NCBI GenBank assembly: GCA_002221725.1 | Contig: NJFT01000012.1 | Span: 299,719 to 363,718, forward strand | Reading direction: 5' to 3' | Length of the DNA stretch: 64,000 nt | Source: Scedosporium boydii | Taxonomy: Eukaryota; Ascomycota; Sordariomycetes; Microascales; Microascaceae | Part shown: positions 10,473 through 22,800 of the stretch, one piece after another | Numbering within the stretch: the first letter of the stretch is position 1 | How the letters are laid out: each line of letters opens with the position of its first letter | The notes under the pieces: model-generated | Told to the model about the DNA's origin: nothing | Databases searched by the model: none | The model's input: the letters and a program-made list of their open reading frames with translations, nothing else | Program-made: the position numbers and the translations under genes

Positions 10473-12482
10473 GGTTACTTTCGATGTAGGCGTATGCGTA
10501 TGCGGGATGTGTGTGTGAGTGTGTATGCGGATGTGAGGGGCAATACGGGTCCAGTCGAAAGTGGGCGGCAACAACAAAGAAATTGAGTATGAAGTAGATA
10601 GGTGGTAAGAGAAGAAAGAAAAGGAGGAAAGGTATAGGGCGAGGCGAGGCGAAGAAGGTAAGGCGACCGTGGGTTGCAGTGCTCTTGTGGGAAGTGTGGT
10701 GGGATTGCAGGGGGAGACCAGTGATTGAGTGATTGTCCTGGTTGGTTTGCAGATGCGCCGTGGTGGGGTGAAGGCGAGGATGAAGGTCAGGAGGGGTGAG
10801 GGATGAGGGACGAGGGAAGAGGGATGAGGGGTGTCCGGGCCGAGCCTTGGGGAGGAAGAGATCAGTGGTGAGAACAGACGTCCAAAGATTCAATTGACTT
10901 CTCTTTTTCAGCGGCTTGTTAGGAGAAAGATGGGAGCAAGCAAATCAATGAAGATCAAGTGGTCGTGATTGCTTCTGGGGCTCTCGTTTCTAACAAGGGC
11001 GGATTGATGAATCAATCTTGAATCCGATTGAGAGCACGCTCAATGGAGGGACGGGACCCTGACCAGCCAACAATCAGAGCTCAAGCCCGGCACGCCAGCG
11101 CTGGGGACAATGGCATTCATTCATTGACTGACCGCTGTGGATTCAGTCTCCCGCCCCCCCCGCCTTCCGAGACGTTCAGACGAGGGGTCATCATTGCAGT
11201 GATCGTTGCAGTGGTCTGGGCTCTTCTTAGTAGCTCGTCCTGGGCCAATCTGATCGATACAAAAGATACAAGGGCCCCTGTACATCCCCTGTACGGTTAC
11301 GTCAATGGGACCTAAATTAAGCCGGGTTCAGTGCTTGGCGGGACGTGACGGGGGAGCGCGACTTTGACCCTGAGAAGTACCAGACTTCGTCCTTCAATGG
11401 TCCGAGTCCGCGAGGAACGAGGAGCACCGGCGTCTGCACTAATCACTTCTTCAATATGAATTTTGATTGATCTCGAGAGCCAATTGCTCATTAATCATAC
11501 TCTCATCAAACCATCCATCAATCATAGCCTGCGAGAGAATACATGACCGACCATGCCATATTAGATCCATCAGCACCTGGCTAATCATCACTCGGTGGAC
11601 GGACGCTTCTCCCTCGAGCTAGATCCCTTCTAGCCCTCCCGCTACACTCGACGCCTCATTCGTCCTTTCTATGGACCATCGCCGACGTCTCTTTGACCTT
11701 TATAACCCGCGACCTGAAACAAATCAGCAAGGGTTTCTTTCAACCTCTACACCTCTGCGAAACCAGGCTCCGACTTTGAAGATCCCTTATCCGAGAGTCA
11801 CCCCCCTTTTTTCGTCCCCTCTTAATATTACAATGTTACTATGTAGAAACCACTGGACAGAGTCCGCGTTCCATTGAAGCCCGGTCCTGTGAACTACAAA
11901 GTACGACGCATTCACGGAACACTGACAGTCTCGGACTGGTTCGCGTCGATCAGCGTGTGAATGCTTCACGAGGCTTACACTAAATCCGTTCTACTGAGGT
12001 ACTTCCTTCGTAGTTATGAGAAGGGCCGCATTGTATATGAAATACCCTCGTTTTTGGCCCCCATACTTGTAGACGCCTCAACTGTGCTGGAATAAACGAG
12101 GACCCGCGCTCGGGGACGAACGTGATGCGATGAGAGGTGCAACCCCAAAGCACCTTGAGCTCGAATCGCCTATCTCAACAATCTTCATTGCCACTTAACA
12201 CAATAGTGATATTAGTACCAAGCCTTTCATCTAGGCTCGCCGATTGTTCAATCCTGGCCATCAACTGTTTCGCTTTTTTAAGGGGACGATATAAGATGGT
12301 CAATTACCATCTGGCTCAACTGAGCTCCCTTGAGATCATGACGCCGTCAATGCTTTCCCACCAGGTGCCAACACCTGACCAAAAATAAACGTCAGTTCAG
12401 CATCCAAAATCCTCAGAAATTCGCCTCGGGGCATTTTGAGGATGACAACTTGAACCCATCAACAGCCAAAAACATCCAAGAA
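10473..12482. other. Divergent intergenic region, eIF4E / helicase promoters
   Basis: About 2 kb between divergently oriented genes. It holds GT-rich simple sequence near 10490-10530, G-rich sequence at 10700-10850, and no convincing ORF. A three-codon ATG-ACA-ACT-TGA frame sits at 12442-12453, just ahead of the helicase start. Confidence 0.5.
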
Positions 12483-15400
12483 ATGGTTAAAAAGGGAAAG
12501 GCCAAGGCGGCGCCCGCAGCCAAAGATGCTGCCAAACCCACCGGCGCCTCGGCCTCCCAGGGCAAAAAGGGAGGAAGCGGCGCCGCCGCCACAGGCAAGG
12601 CTTCAGCTGCTGCTTCTACCAGCGGTACTCAGAAGCAACAACAACAGCAGGTGCCGGAGTCGCATCTCCTCGCACCCCCGAAACCCACAGCGAAGCAGAT
12701 CATAGGCGGCTCTTCGTGGACCGGTAAGCTTCCCATGAACCTCTTCAACGAGCTCTGCCAGAAGCAAAAATGGAACACCCCGGTCTACGACATGAGAAAG
12801 ACCCCCGAGGGCTTCTCGTGCTGGGTATCTCTCAGCGCCAAGGACCCCAAGACGCAGGAGGTCGTCAAGCTGGAGCCATTCAAGATTCCCCCTTCGCACA
12901 AGCACCTGCTCTGCAAGCCCACGGCCCTGGAGGCGAGGCACTACGCCGCTACGTACGCGCTCTTCCGGGTCTGCAGCATGCAGAACAGACATGCCGTGCT
13001 GCCCCCGGCATTTAGGGCTCTGTGGAAGGAGTTTGCAGCCCTCAAGGCTCAGGATGTCAAAGACGGGAAGGAGTGGATGTACAGCGCCGATCCTTTCAAG
13101 ACATATCGTGAGCGCGAGGAAGCCAAGGCCGCTGCTGAAAAGAAGAGGCAAGAGGCCAAAGCTGCTGACGAAAAGGCAAAGTCTATGCCGGGTGCGTCCG
13201 GTCTCGTGCTCAGAAGCAACGCGCTCAACGCTTCGGGTAAGTCCTCGAATCTGATGAAGGGATGGAGCACCGCTCCCAAAATCGAAATGGGAAAGAGGGC
13301 TAGGGTTCAGCTTGAAGGTTTGCTGCGGCGGACTTCGACCTGGAATCCGTACGGCATCCAGATCCCCGCCGCGGAGCGGAGGGCGATTGTATCCGAGCTT
13401 TCAAAGCTTGGTTTCCGTCCGAGTCACATCGAGGAGGCCACCTCGTATTGCAAGGACAAGGAGGAAACCCTTGAGTGGCTCTTGATCCACGTTCCCGAGG
13501 ATGACTTGCCGTCTTGGGCGTTACCCGAAAGCTACGCTGCTGGAATTAGTGTCGGAGCATCTGACCTGAAGCGTGAGGCGGCCATCAAGCGCCTAGCTCA
13601 GCCCGGTTACTCCATCGACCTCTGTCGGCGAGTCTTTGACCGGGAAAATGCCGATGAGGGCAAAGCCGCCGAGGTCCTCCAGCGGATATTACTTGATAAG
13701 CCCGAGCACGCACCTGAAGCCGAAAATGAGGATGAAATGTACTTTGGAACTCCCGAGGAGAACTGGCAAGAGGAAATTGAGAGTCTTGAATCCGTCTTCG
13801 GCGACAAATTTAGCCGCGAGTCCGGTGGTCATATTATTCAAGTTCGCCTCGACGACATTACCGACCACAATAAGAAGGTTGTAAACGTGGCCGTCCAGAT
13901 CCGCAAGTCCCCGAGCTACCCAGCTCAGCTCCTCCTCGGCATCGTCGCGAACCTCCCCTCCTACATCAAGCTCGCCATTCTCCGAAAAACGCTCGAGTAC
14001 GTCGAAGAGTCTCTAAAGGGCGAGCCCATGAAGATCTACTTTGTAGTCGACTGGATACAGCAAAACATCCAAGGGATCATCGAGAATCCCGGAAAGCTCC
14101 TAGACATCTCGTCTGTCTCCTCTGCCGCGTCGGAGTCCCAGACAGCCGGCGCCAAACCTCTCCGGTCGGGAAGGAGGAAGCCGCCAGCACCTAAACCGAC
14201 TAACTGGACACCGGACCCGGCTTCCAAGGCGGAATGGCTGAAGAGACAGGAGTCGCCCGCGTGGAAGGAGATGGCTTCTAGTCGCCAAAAGCTGCCAGCC
14301 TGGAAAGTCAAAGAAAAAATCGTCCGAACCGTATCCGAGAATCACGTCACCATCATCAGCGGCGAGACAGGTTCCGGCAAGTCCACGCAATCCGTGCAGT
14401 TCATCCTCGACGACCTCTATTCCAAGGGCCTAGGCAAGTGCGTCAACATGCTCGTCACCCAGCCGCGACGAATCTCTGCCCTCGGGTTAGCCGATCGAGT
14501 CGCTGAAGAGCGATGCTCCAAAGTCGGCGACGAGGTCGGATACGCCATCCGTGGAGAGTCCCGCCGCAGCCACCAAACTCGGATCAACTTCGTGACGACG
14601 GGTGTCTTGCTCCGCCGGCTCCAAGTGTCGGGAGGCCGGATCGAAGACGTCATCGCGTCGATTGCGGACGTGAGCCACATTGTTGTCGACGAGGTCCACG
14701 AGAGGAGTCTCGATACCGACTTCCTCCTGACCATCATTAGGGAGGTGATGAGGCGGCGAAAGGACCTCCTCAAACTCGTCCTCATGAGCGCAACTCTAGA
14801 CGCCGCCTCGTTCAAAAATTACTTCGCGTCCGAAGGACTAAGCGTAGGACTGGTAGAGATTGAGGGCCGCACGTTCCCCGTCGAGGACTATTTCCTCGAT
14901 GACATCGTCCACTTCACGGGCTTCCGACCCGAGGGCTACGACATGTCCAGCAGAGCCGGGATCGGCGGAGATGCCATCGGAAAGGCGATCCAGAAACTCG
15001 GCCACCGCATCAACTACAACCTCATCACCGAGACGGCCCGCGCCATCGACTCGGAACTCTCCGCGGCCAAGAAGACGGGCGGCATCCTCATCTTCCTCCC
15101 CGGCGTCGCGGAGATCAGCCAAGCCTGCAACATGCTAAAGTCCCTCGGCTCCCTGCACGTCCTCCCCCTCCACGCATCTTTAGAGACAAAGGAGCAGAAG
15201 CGCGTCTTCGCCCGCCCGCCCCCGGGAAAACGAAAGGTCGTCGTGGCCACCAACGTAGCCGAGACGTCCATCACCATCGACGACATCGTCGCCGTCATCG
15301 ACAGCGGCAAAGTCAAGGAGACGACCTACGACCCGCAGAACAACATGCGCAAGCTCGAGGAGAACTGGGCGTCTCGAGCCGCCTGCAAGCAGCGCCGCGG

Positions 15401-16762
15401 CCGCGCGGGCCGAGTGCAAGAGGGGAAATGCTACAAGCTCTTCACGCGGAACCTCGAACAGAGCATGGCCGAGCGGCCCGACCCGGAAATCCGCCGCGTT
15501 GCGCTGGAACAGCTCTGTCTGTCCGTCCGGGCCATGGGTATCCGCGACGTCGCCGACTTTTTGGGCCGGTCTCCCACGCCGCCCGAGGCCACGGCCGTCG
15601 AGGGCGCAATCAAGCTCCTCCGCCGCATGGGCGTCCTCGACGGCGACGAGCTCACGGCCCTGGGGCGCCAGCTCTCCGTCATCCCCGCCGACTTGCGCTG
15701 CGGCAAGCTCATGATCTACGGGAGCATCTTCAACTGCCTAGACGATAGCGTCGTCATCGCCGCCATCCTGAGCACCAAGAGCCCCTTCGTCTCGCCCGCC
15801 GAGAAGCGCGACCTCGCGCGGGAAGCACGCGAGCGCTTCTCCCGCGGCGACGGGGACCTACTGACGGACCTCAACGCCTTCCGCCAGTGGGACGAGTTGA
15901 TGCGCCAGCGCACCCCGCAGCGACACGTCCGCGCCTTTTGCGAAGAGAACTTCCTCTCCTACCAGACCCTATCGGACATCGCCTCCACACGCACGCAGTA
16001 CTACGACGCCCTCACAGAAGCAGGCATCACCACCCCTTCCTCCGTCTCCGAATCCACCAACCCCTCTTCTTCCCCTTCTTCCCCTTCTTCTTCTTCTTCT
16101 TCTTCTACATCTACGCCCCTCCTCCGCGCCATAACAGCCGCAGCCTTCACCCCGCAAATCGCACGCATCCAATTCCCCGACAAAAAATTCATCAGCTCCG
16201 TCTCCGGCGCCGTGGAGATGGACCCCGAGGCCCGCCTCATAAAATACTTCACCCAGGACAACGGCCGCGTCTTCGTGCATCCGGCCAGCGCGCTATTCGG
16301 TAGCCAGAACTTTTCGGGCGGCGCTGCTTTCGTGTCATATTTTAGCTTGATCTCTACCAGCAAGATTTTCATCAGGGATCTAACGCGTAAGTTCTTTAAG
16401 CCCCGGCTATGAATTTCTTTTCTTTTCCTTTTCTTAAAAAAAAAGAAAAAAAAAAGAGAAGTATAGAAAGATAAAACTGACAAAAAGTAGCTTTGAACGC
16501 ATACACCCTCCTCCTCTTCGCCGGCCCCATAACCCTCGACACCCTAGGCCGCGGCCTCCTCCTAGACGACTGGCTCCGCCTCCGCGGCTGGGCCCGCATC
16601 GGCGTGCTGGCCTCGCGGCTGCGCAGGCTCCTCGACGGCGTCATCGCGAGGAAGATTCGTGGGGGCGACGACGATGACCTCGGCGGCGTAGGGGCCAGCG
16701 ATGCAGATGAGATTATTGGGCTTGTGACGAGGCTGGTGGAGTTTGATGGGCTGGATGCGTGA
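12483..16762 (+). CDS. DEAH-box RNA helicase, DHX29-like
   Basis: Two exons (12483-16386 and 16491-16762) encode 1391 residues. The ATG at 12483 (MVKKGKAKAAP) is the first Met in frame; an upstream exon cannot be excluded. Domains in order: Lys/Ala-rich low-complexity N-terminus; a dsRBD-like segment (about 75-130); a UBA-like segment (about 300-345); an RWD domain (about 427-525); helicase core with motif I GETGSGKST (627-635), motif II DEVH (736-739), motif III SAT (769-771) and motif VI QRRGRAGR (970-977); then the helicase-associated and OB-fold regions. The last exon completes the RDLTPLNAYTLLLFAG block at the splice. UBA + RWD + DEAH is the architecture of DHX29 and its fungal relatives, ATP-dependent helicases linked to 40S ribosome scanning. 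A poly-Ser insert from a TTC-type microsatellite lies at about 16025-16110. Confidence 0.93.
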
Positions 16763-17644
16763 AGGGGACTTTGGGGCTTTTGAGGCTTCTTTGATAAGGA
16801 TAGGATGGAATAGATATAGAGGCCCCGACCAAAAGGAGAATTGCAAATAGACAAACATGGAGTAGAAGGTATCTATCTCTCTTTACAACAAGCCGTACCA
16901 TGGCTCATTCATCTGCTCAGGTCACGGACAGTAAAAAACGGAGGGAAAAGCGACAAAAACGCCAGAGGCAAGAAATTGTCTGTCTCTGTTCTTCAAATAA
17001 AAACGGCCATCGCCTAATTGAGGCATGCTTGGTCTAAAGTTCTGGTTCCGTGCCCATAAACAAACAAAAAAAAAAAGAGGTTGTCTTTTCCACCAGGGAA
17101 CGCCATTGTTTCCAAGTCATCCCTGTCCAAGGGAAGAAACTCCCATTCCTCGTCTCCCGTATATAACGCCATTCTTTTTCCCATTCCTACCGGGAAAATG
17201 GAAGGGAAAACAAAAATATAAAGTCCGATAATACAAAGGCGAGAGCTAGACACAAGTTGCGGACCCCGTGTTTTGTCAACACCAGGCTGCTGGCTTGGCC
17301 CTATCCAGCTTCTCGATAAGAAGTGAAGATGACATCTTGTCCAATATTGCAAGAAAGCATTTGGGAGAGCTGTCCAGACCCTCCGAAGTATTCAAAACCC
17401 CAGAAAAGAAAAGCAAACAGTCCTGCAGTACGCCGTCCTCTCTTCTTCGCCTGGGGTATAAGTTCTTTCGACCAAGTGAGATTGGAATTGTCAGAAAATA
17501 GAATGAGAGGGGAAAAAAAAAGAGACTAAAGAAAATAGAAGCCGAAATTTGGCATGAATATAGACAAGAAGAAACAAAAAGCGAAAGAAATAGGAAGGGC
17601 GGTCGTCAAAACTCGATCCATGCTCCTCCATATCGACAGCCCTC
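16763..17644. other. Convergent 3' intergenic region
   Basis: Between converging helicase and transcription-factor genes. It contains several short A-rich runs and no supported gene. Confidence 0.6.
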
Positions 17645-19852
17645 TCACCAACGGACGGTTGTCTGTCGAGCGCGCAGATCAATCGCATTTGGCTGCAGCC
17701 CTCGCGTCCCCACAGTGAGTTTCGCGAATTTAGACTTCAAATCGAAATCGACTGATCGGACCATGACTCGCTTGTCTTCGGGAACTAATCTCTTGGATGA
17801 TCGACTGTTGGCCCCGGGGCTATTTCCGTCTCTCCGGTAGTCCCATCTCGCATTTCCACCTGGGCCAAGCGCCACATCTTCTCCAAATGGCAGCGAATCG
17901 TTGCTGCTCGACCGCCGACTAGGCTGGCTGCGGCTTCCAGGGGACAGACCCTCTTCCTCCTCAATCGAGGCCACCCACTCTCCAATGTGGGCACTGAGAT
18001 TACTGTCCCACATTCCCTCGCGCCTGGAGCTGCTTCTCAAAAGCCGTATGGCTTGCCAACGAATCGAGTGGTTTCGGCACTTAGTTGCGACAACGTACAG
18101 CGGCGGGACAATGCCAAGGTCGGCACTGAAGCTCGGCTTGACGTGGTAGGCTGTATACTCATGTCCGCTGAGGAAGTCGGTGGCCAGGTTTCGATGCGTG
18201 CACTGAGCCGGATCGGGGCACCTGACTGTCGCCGCTCGCCGTTCTTCGTCTCCAACCACTTCAAGCGCGAGGTCCACGATGGACTTGAACTGCGATTCGA
18301 ACATGTCGAAGAGGGATTCCGAATCACAAAATGTCATGAGAAACAGGATCTGACCCATAGTCTGGAACATCTTTAGAACCGCGATTCCCGCCTTCTCTTG
18401 GGAGTTGACGCTAGGTGCACTGCGGCGCTCAAGAAGCGGCTGAAATGCATCCGACCAGGCCTCAAGCTTCTCCTTAAATCCAAGTCCATACTGTTTTAGG
18501 GCACGTGGAAGGATGCCCATCGGGCCGTTGGGGTTTGATGACAAGAAGAGGGTTTCGGTAAATCGCAGCATGGCTTCGCAGAGCGCGTCCCAAGATCGCC
18601 GGGCTTCGAGGAGACTACCGAATCGGGTCGGTATCGTATGGGGAGTATTGAGACTAGAATGAGACGAGGAGCTTGAGTCCGAGCGTGGTGAGGTGGGCTG
18701 GTGGTAATCGGGGGTCTGAGGTGTTAAGCGAATTACATATGGCTGAGGAAAGTGGAAGGCCATATCGTACGACTTGGCCTGGATCGCTAGGCGGGTGAAC
18801 ATCTGGATTAGCTCGTCTTCAATGGTGTCTGGTGACCCCCCAGGTAGTAAAGGATGCTGCCGTGCTGCTCGGAGCTGGTCGAGAAGACGCAGGCCATTCT
18901 GGATCTGATTTATCGCTTGCTTATGATCGCCGATGAACGAGTCGAAACAGGCCAAAAGGACACTCGCCATGAGCAGAATCCTATGGGACCCTTGGTTCTG
19001 CGCGTTCAATGCAACCACCGAGGTTATGGCCGCCGAGTACTCTTTGACGGCCACCTGCCAATGGGATGCTGTCGAACCGGCAGGGACGAGCTGTTTCTGA
19101 GACGGAGATGAGGGTGGCGATAGACTTGATTGTTCGAGTGTCTTGTACAGAGCACCGAGGGCGACCACGGCATGGCGGATAGCCGGAGCCGAGTGGCATT
19201 CCCGGAGAACGGTCTGAGTCCAGAAGACCGAATCAAAAAAGCCAGATAACTCTCTGGCCGTTTGTGTCCGAAAGAGTTGGAAGTACAGGCCCTCCTGGTC
19301 CTCGAGAGGCAAGTTTGCACTCGGCCGATAAATGGTTAGGCCGTTCGCGTTGAGGTTCGCTGCTGAATTTTCTTTGGGAGCAGGCTTGGCCGCCGCTCGC
19401 TTCCGAGCAGCCTGCTTTGCTGCGCGTCGAGTAGGTAGGTCGACGTTTGGGATAGGTGGCCGAGTTGCGGGTGCTGGTTGAAGAAGAGGCGGTGCGGCTG
19501 CGAGAAGTGGCTTTGGCGCAAGGGGGACAACCTCATGGGGTCTCGCACTTCGGCTTGGCGCTGGATATCCAGGGCACGTCTTCTTAGACTTGTCACATTG
19601 CGAACAGCTAGGCCGCTTCTCGTCGCACTTTATCCTCCGTTGTCTAAGATGCGCGTTAGACAAAGCGAGAGATATAGGATAGAAACAGAATCAAGGACGC
19701 GATTAAACTTACTTGCAATTGTTGCAGCCGGTCTTAACTTTGGGTTTGCTCGTCCTATTCCTCTTCGGTTTGTCTTGCGATGCTTGCCCAGAAGATGCCG
19801 GAGACGGCTGTCCTGTTGAGGAAACCATTGGACTCGGCGCCGTTGACGCCAT
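17645..19852 (-). CDS. Zn(II)2Cys6 transcription factor with fungal regulatory domain
   Basis: Two minus-strand exons: 19713-19852 and 17645-19643, 712 residues in total. The 69-nt intron splits a Lys codon (AA|A) inside the zinc cluster. The cluster, near residues 43-70, has perfect C-x2-C-x6-C-x6-C-x2-C-x6-C spacing: CNNCKQRRIKC then DEKRPSCSQCDKSKKTC. A basic stretch (KPKRNRTSKPKVK) before it may serve as nuclear import signal and DNA contact. A Pro/Ala-rich linker follows, then the long helical region of the fungal-specific regulatory domain (LYFQLFRTQTARELSGFFDSVFW onward), a disordered Ser-rich tail and a conserved end. It is a sequence-specific nuclear regulator; target genes cannot be read from the sequence. 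It has no biosynthetic neighbours, so it is probably not a cluster-specific activator. Confidence 0.92.
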
Positions 19853-22800
19853 GACTGAAGAGGCACAATAGATTGGACGGTAACGTCGGTGTCTACTATG
19901 TATATGAAGCTGTCATATGGGGAGGAAGGGAGTGAATTCGCCTGTTTTCTCTCCTCGTCGAGACGGGCGAATTCCAAAGAGTAAAAGCTTGAACCCACGT
20001 GAAGATCGGCAGCTCTTTGAGCTGGCTTCAGAACCAAGGATGTGGGGCAGGAGGCGGGAAACAAAAGGAACGGAATGGTGTAGTAGCAGTACACTACACG
20101 CCGCAGGTCTGGAGCTGTCGGTAGACTATTAAGTGGACTGCGCGCACCGAGGCCGCAAAGATCCATATGAATCTATGTCTACAAAGGAGAACCTAGTGGC
20201 AGCAGCACAAGATGCTGAATGAATGACGGGCGCGGATGGCACGAGAGAGAGCAAAGGTCGTCGGCAAAAGCGATAGTTAATAAGCGAATTGCCTCGCGTG
20301 TGTGCCCTTGACGCCGGGGTGGTATCTCGGGAAAGACCTGGGGTTTTGTGGATGCTGGATTTAAGCTAATGGCCGAAGAAGCCTCGACCCGACCAGGGAC
20401 AACGGTCCGTTTGACAACGATCAGACGAAGACGTGCCCTGTAAGTGGGTAATTATTAGGGGCTTTATAGGGGGGTTGGAAATCGCGATAGCCGGGATTAA
20501 TGCGCCATCAAAGCCCTACCGCAGGAGCGGGCAGAGACGGCCTTTATCAACCAGTTGGGAAGAATTGTACTCGGTACTTGTTGGCAAAGGCTCTGCTGCA
20601 GGCGATCCTGGTAGGTGGAACGATTAGCGTTGGCACTCTTGTTCTCTGTGCTACAACATGACCCCATCAAAGTGCAGAAGGGGAGCTGGAGAGCCAAGGC
20701 TGGTTGGTTCAAGTTGAGAGCAGCCCCCCTGGTTCGTCGCCAAGGGGGTCTGTCCCTCTCCATGAATATAGACAGATACTGAGGAGAAAAGATGCACACA
20801 CACCTTTGATGTTCAAGGGTGCACGTTGCACTTCTGGGTTATGGGTGGGTACGTAAAATCGGGACCGGTATTTTTTTCATTGAAATACCAAGAGCTACTC
20901 GAGCACGGAATCAAGTTTTATCGGCCGTGATGTATCCAAGGATGGTAATTAGTCGACACTACTTGGAGGAGCTGCCGGATTGAGGATAGCTAGACGCGGG
21001 CTCGTCGATGAAAGAGAGATCGCTTGCGGGGAGATTACTAGTTTTAGTTGGTTAGTTTGAGGAAAATTCCCGGGGAAGCCAGGGAAAGCAGGTGAGACAT
21101 TGATTCAGAGTATACAGCACGCCGAAGACAAGCACAAGAGGTCAAGGATAAACCAAAGAGATTTGGTAGCCAATGCGGAAAAGGGGGGTTGAAGGAACGA
21201 TCCGAACTACCTTGAAGGTGTGCACACCAGTCGGTCGGGAAGATGGGATCCTTTTCGAATCCTGGAAATAGATACTGGCAACCGAGACAACGAGGCAGAC
21301 AAACTCAGACGTCTTGAGTTAACAAGAAAGGGAGCTGTAACAAGGCCGTTCCAAAGACGGTCCTTGATGATAGAGTCCTGCCGTCACTCTATCCACAAAG
21401 GGGCTGGGCGTCTTTCTCTCGAAACTCGCACCCTGCGCGAGAGACCGTGTGTGTCGGAGTGGAATTGAACCGACGGCGATGGCAAGGGAAATATTAGAGT
21501 TTCTTGGCCAGAGGTGGGGAGAAAGAGTTCCAAAGAGAAGAAGAAAAAAAAATAGAGAAAATTCGATAATAATCCCGAATAAAAAGAAATGTTCAAATCA
21601 AGTAAAGTCCAGCTGCGTCTCGACGTTAGAATTTCGAATGGGCTCGCGCGAAAGGAGGTCTGTCTTGGGGCCTGTCGTGTTAGTTGCTACCAAGGAGAGA
21701 TGGATGTGGGTGGCAGGGGTCTCGAATGGGAAGAATCAATTGATGGACTTGGGGATTCGCCGCTCGCCACAAACTTCTGGTCGCTGGTAGGGGGAGATTG
21801 GGGAGAAGAGGGTGCTTATGTTTAACATCAAACCTGGTTGTTGTGGCTTACCTTGTTCGAGTCTGATGTCTGCCTTTGCAGGCTATTAATTGGGATATTA
21901 AGCCAAACAAGAACCCCCCAAGTGCTGCTGGGTTGAACCAGGCGATAAGTGACGAGAGGTCTGGTCCTGGGATGAAGATGTCTGGGGAACATGAAGCCAA
22001 GCTTGACGGGGGGATGTGGCGGGAATTCAGACTCTTAATACCCGCGCAGTCCGACGTCAAGGCCGTTTCTTCGTATGTGATGGTGACTCCAGAATATCGG
22101 GCGGCGGGTGAGACCAGAATCGATGATACCGCAGCCAGCAGGAGCAGATGCGGAGAGTACAGAGGATCCCTGGGTACCCAACAGATACGATATCTGTACG
22201 TATTCCGTCGTCGCAACGATGATGTACTCCGTGCCAGTGTAAATCGGCTGCGTTGCCTGTAATTGCATTGTACTCTGTCAAGTCTGGTACAAGTACGGCT
22301 CAACCCAAGCCCCCCGAGGCCCACTCCCATTCAATTGCTCGGTCCCCCCTTCCCAGTTGGTTTGATCAGTGATCATATCAGGGTCCGGCCCCAAGCTTTG
22401 CTGTGGCTTTGCAGAAGTTCCCTTGTCGAAGTCTAGCCGAGTCCCACTTCCACTAGCAAATGGTGATGTAACGACTGGACGGCACTGGCTGTCAAGAATT
22501 TGCAGGGACGGCCGCCGTTCGGGGTAGATTCAGCAACACCAGGCCCGGCGTCTAGCCTGGCCAGCCATCGGCTGTTGGCAATTAATTGAATGCTGCGACC
22601 ACGGCGACCACCTTGATAGTGATAACATCAAGATGAGCTCCTTCCACGGTTACAAGCTTCTGCATGTACCTACCCTTCATCGCGCCTTCCCCCTCTTGGT
22701 GATCCAGACCGGTCGTCGGATACTGCAAATGGCAAGAATCACCGAAAGCTCAACAAGCTCTTTCCCTCTTCCCCCCCTTCTTCCTCGATGCTAGCCTTCC

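Noticed and set aside
21450..21480. tRNA-like GGAATTGAACC word
   Set aside because: No matching T stem, anticodon arm or acceptor; it forms only a 5-bp hairpin.
21848..22330. Overlapping 128- and 160-codon frames on opposite strands
   Set aside because: No recognised domain and no consistent splice structure on either strand.
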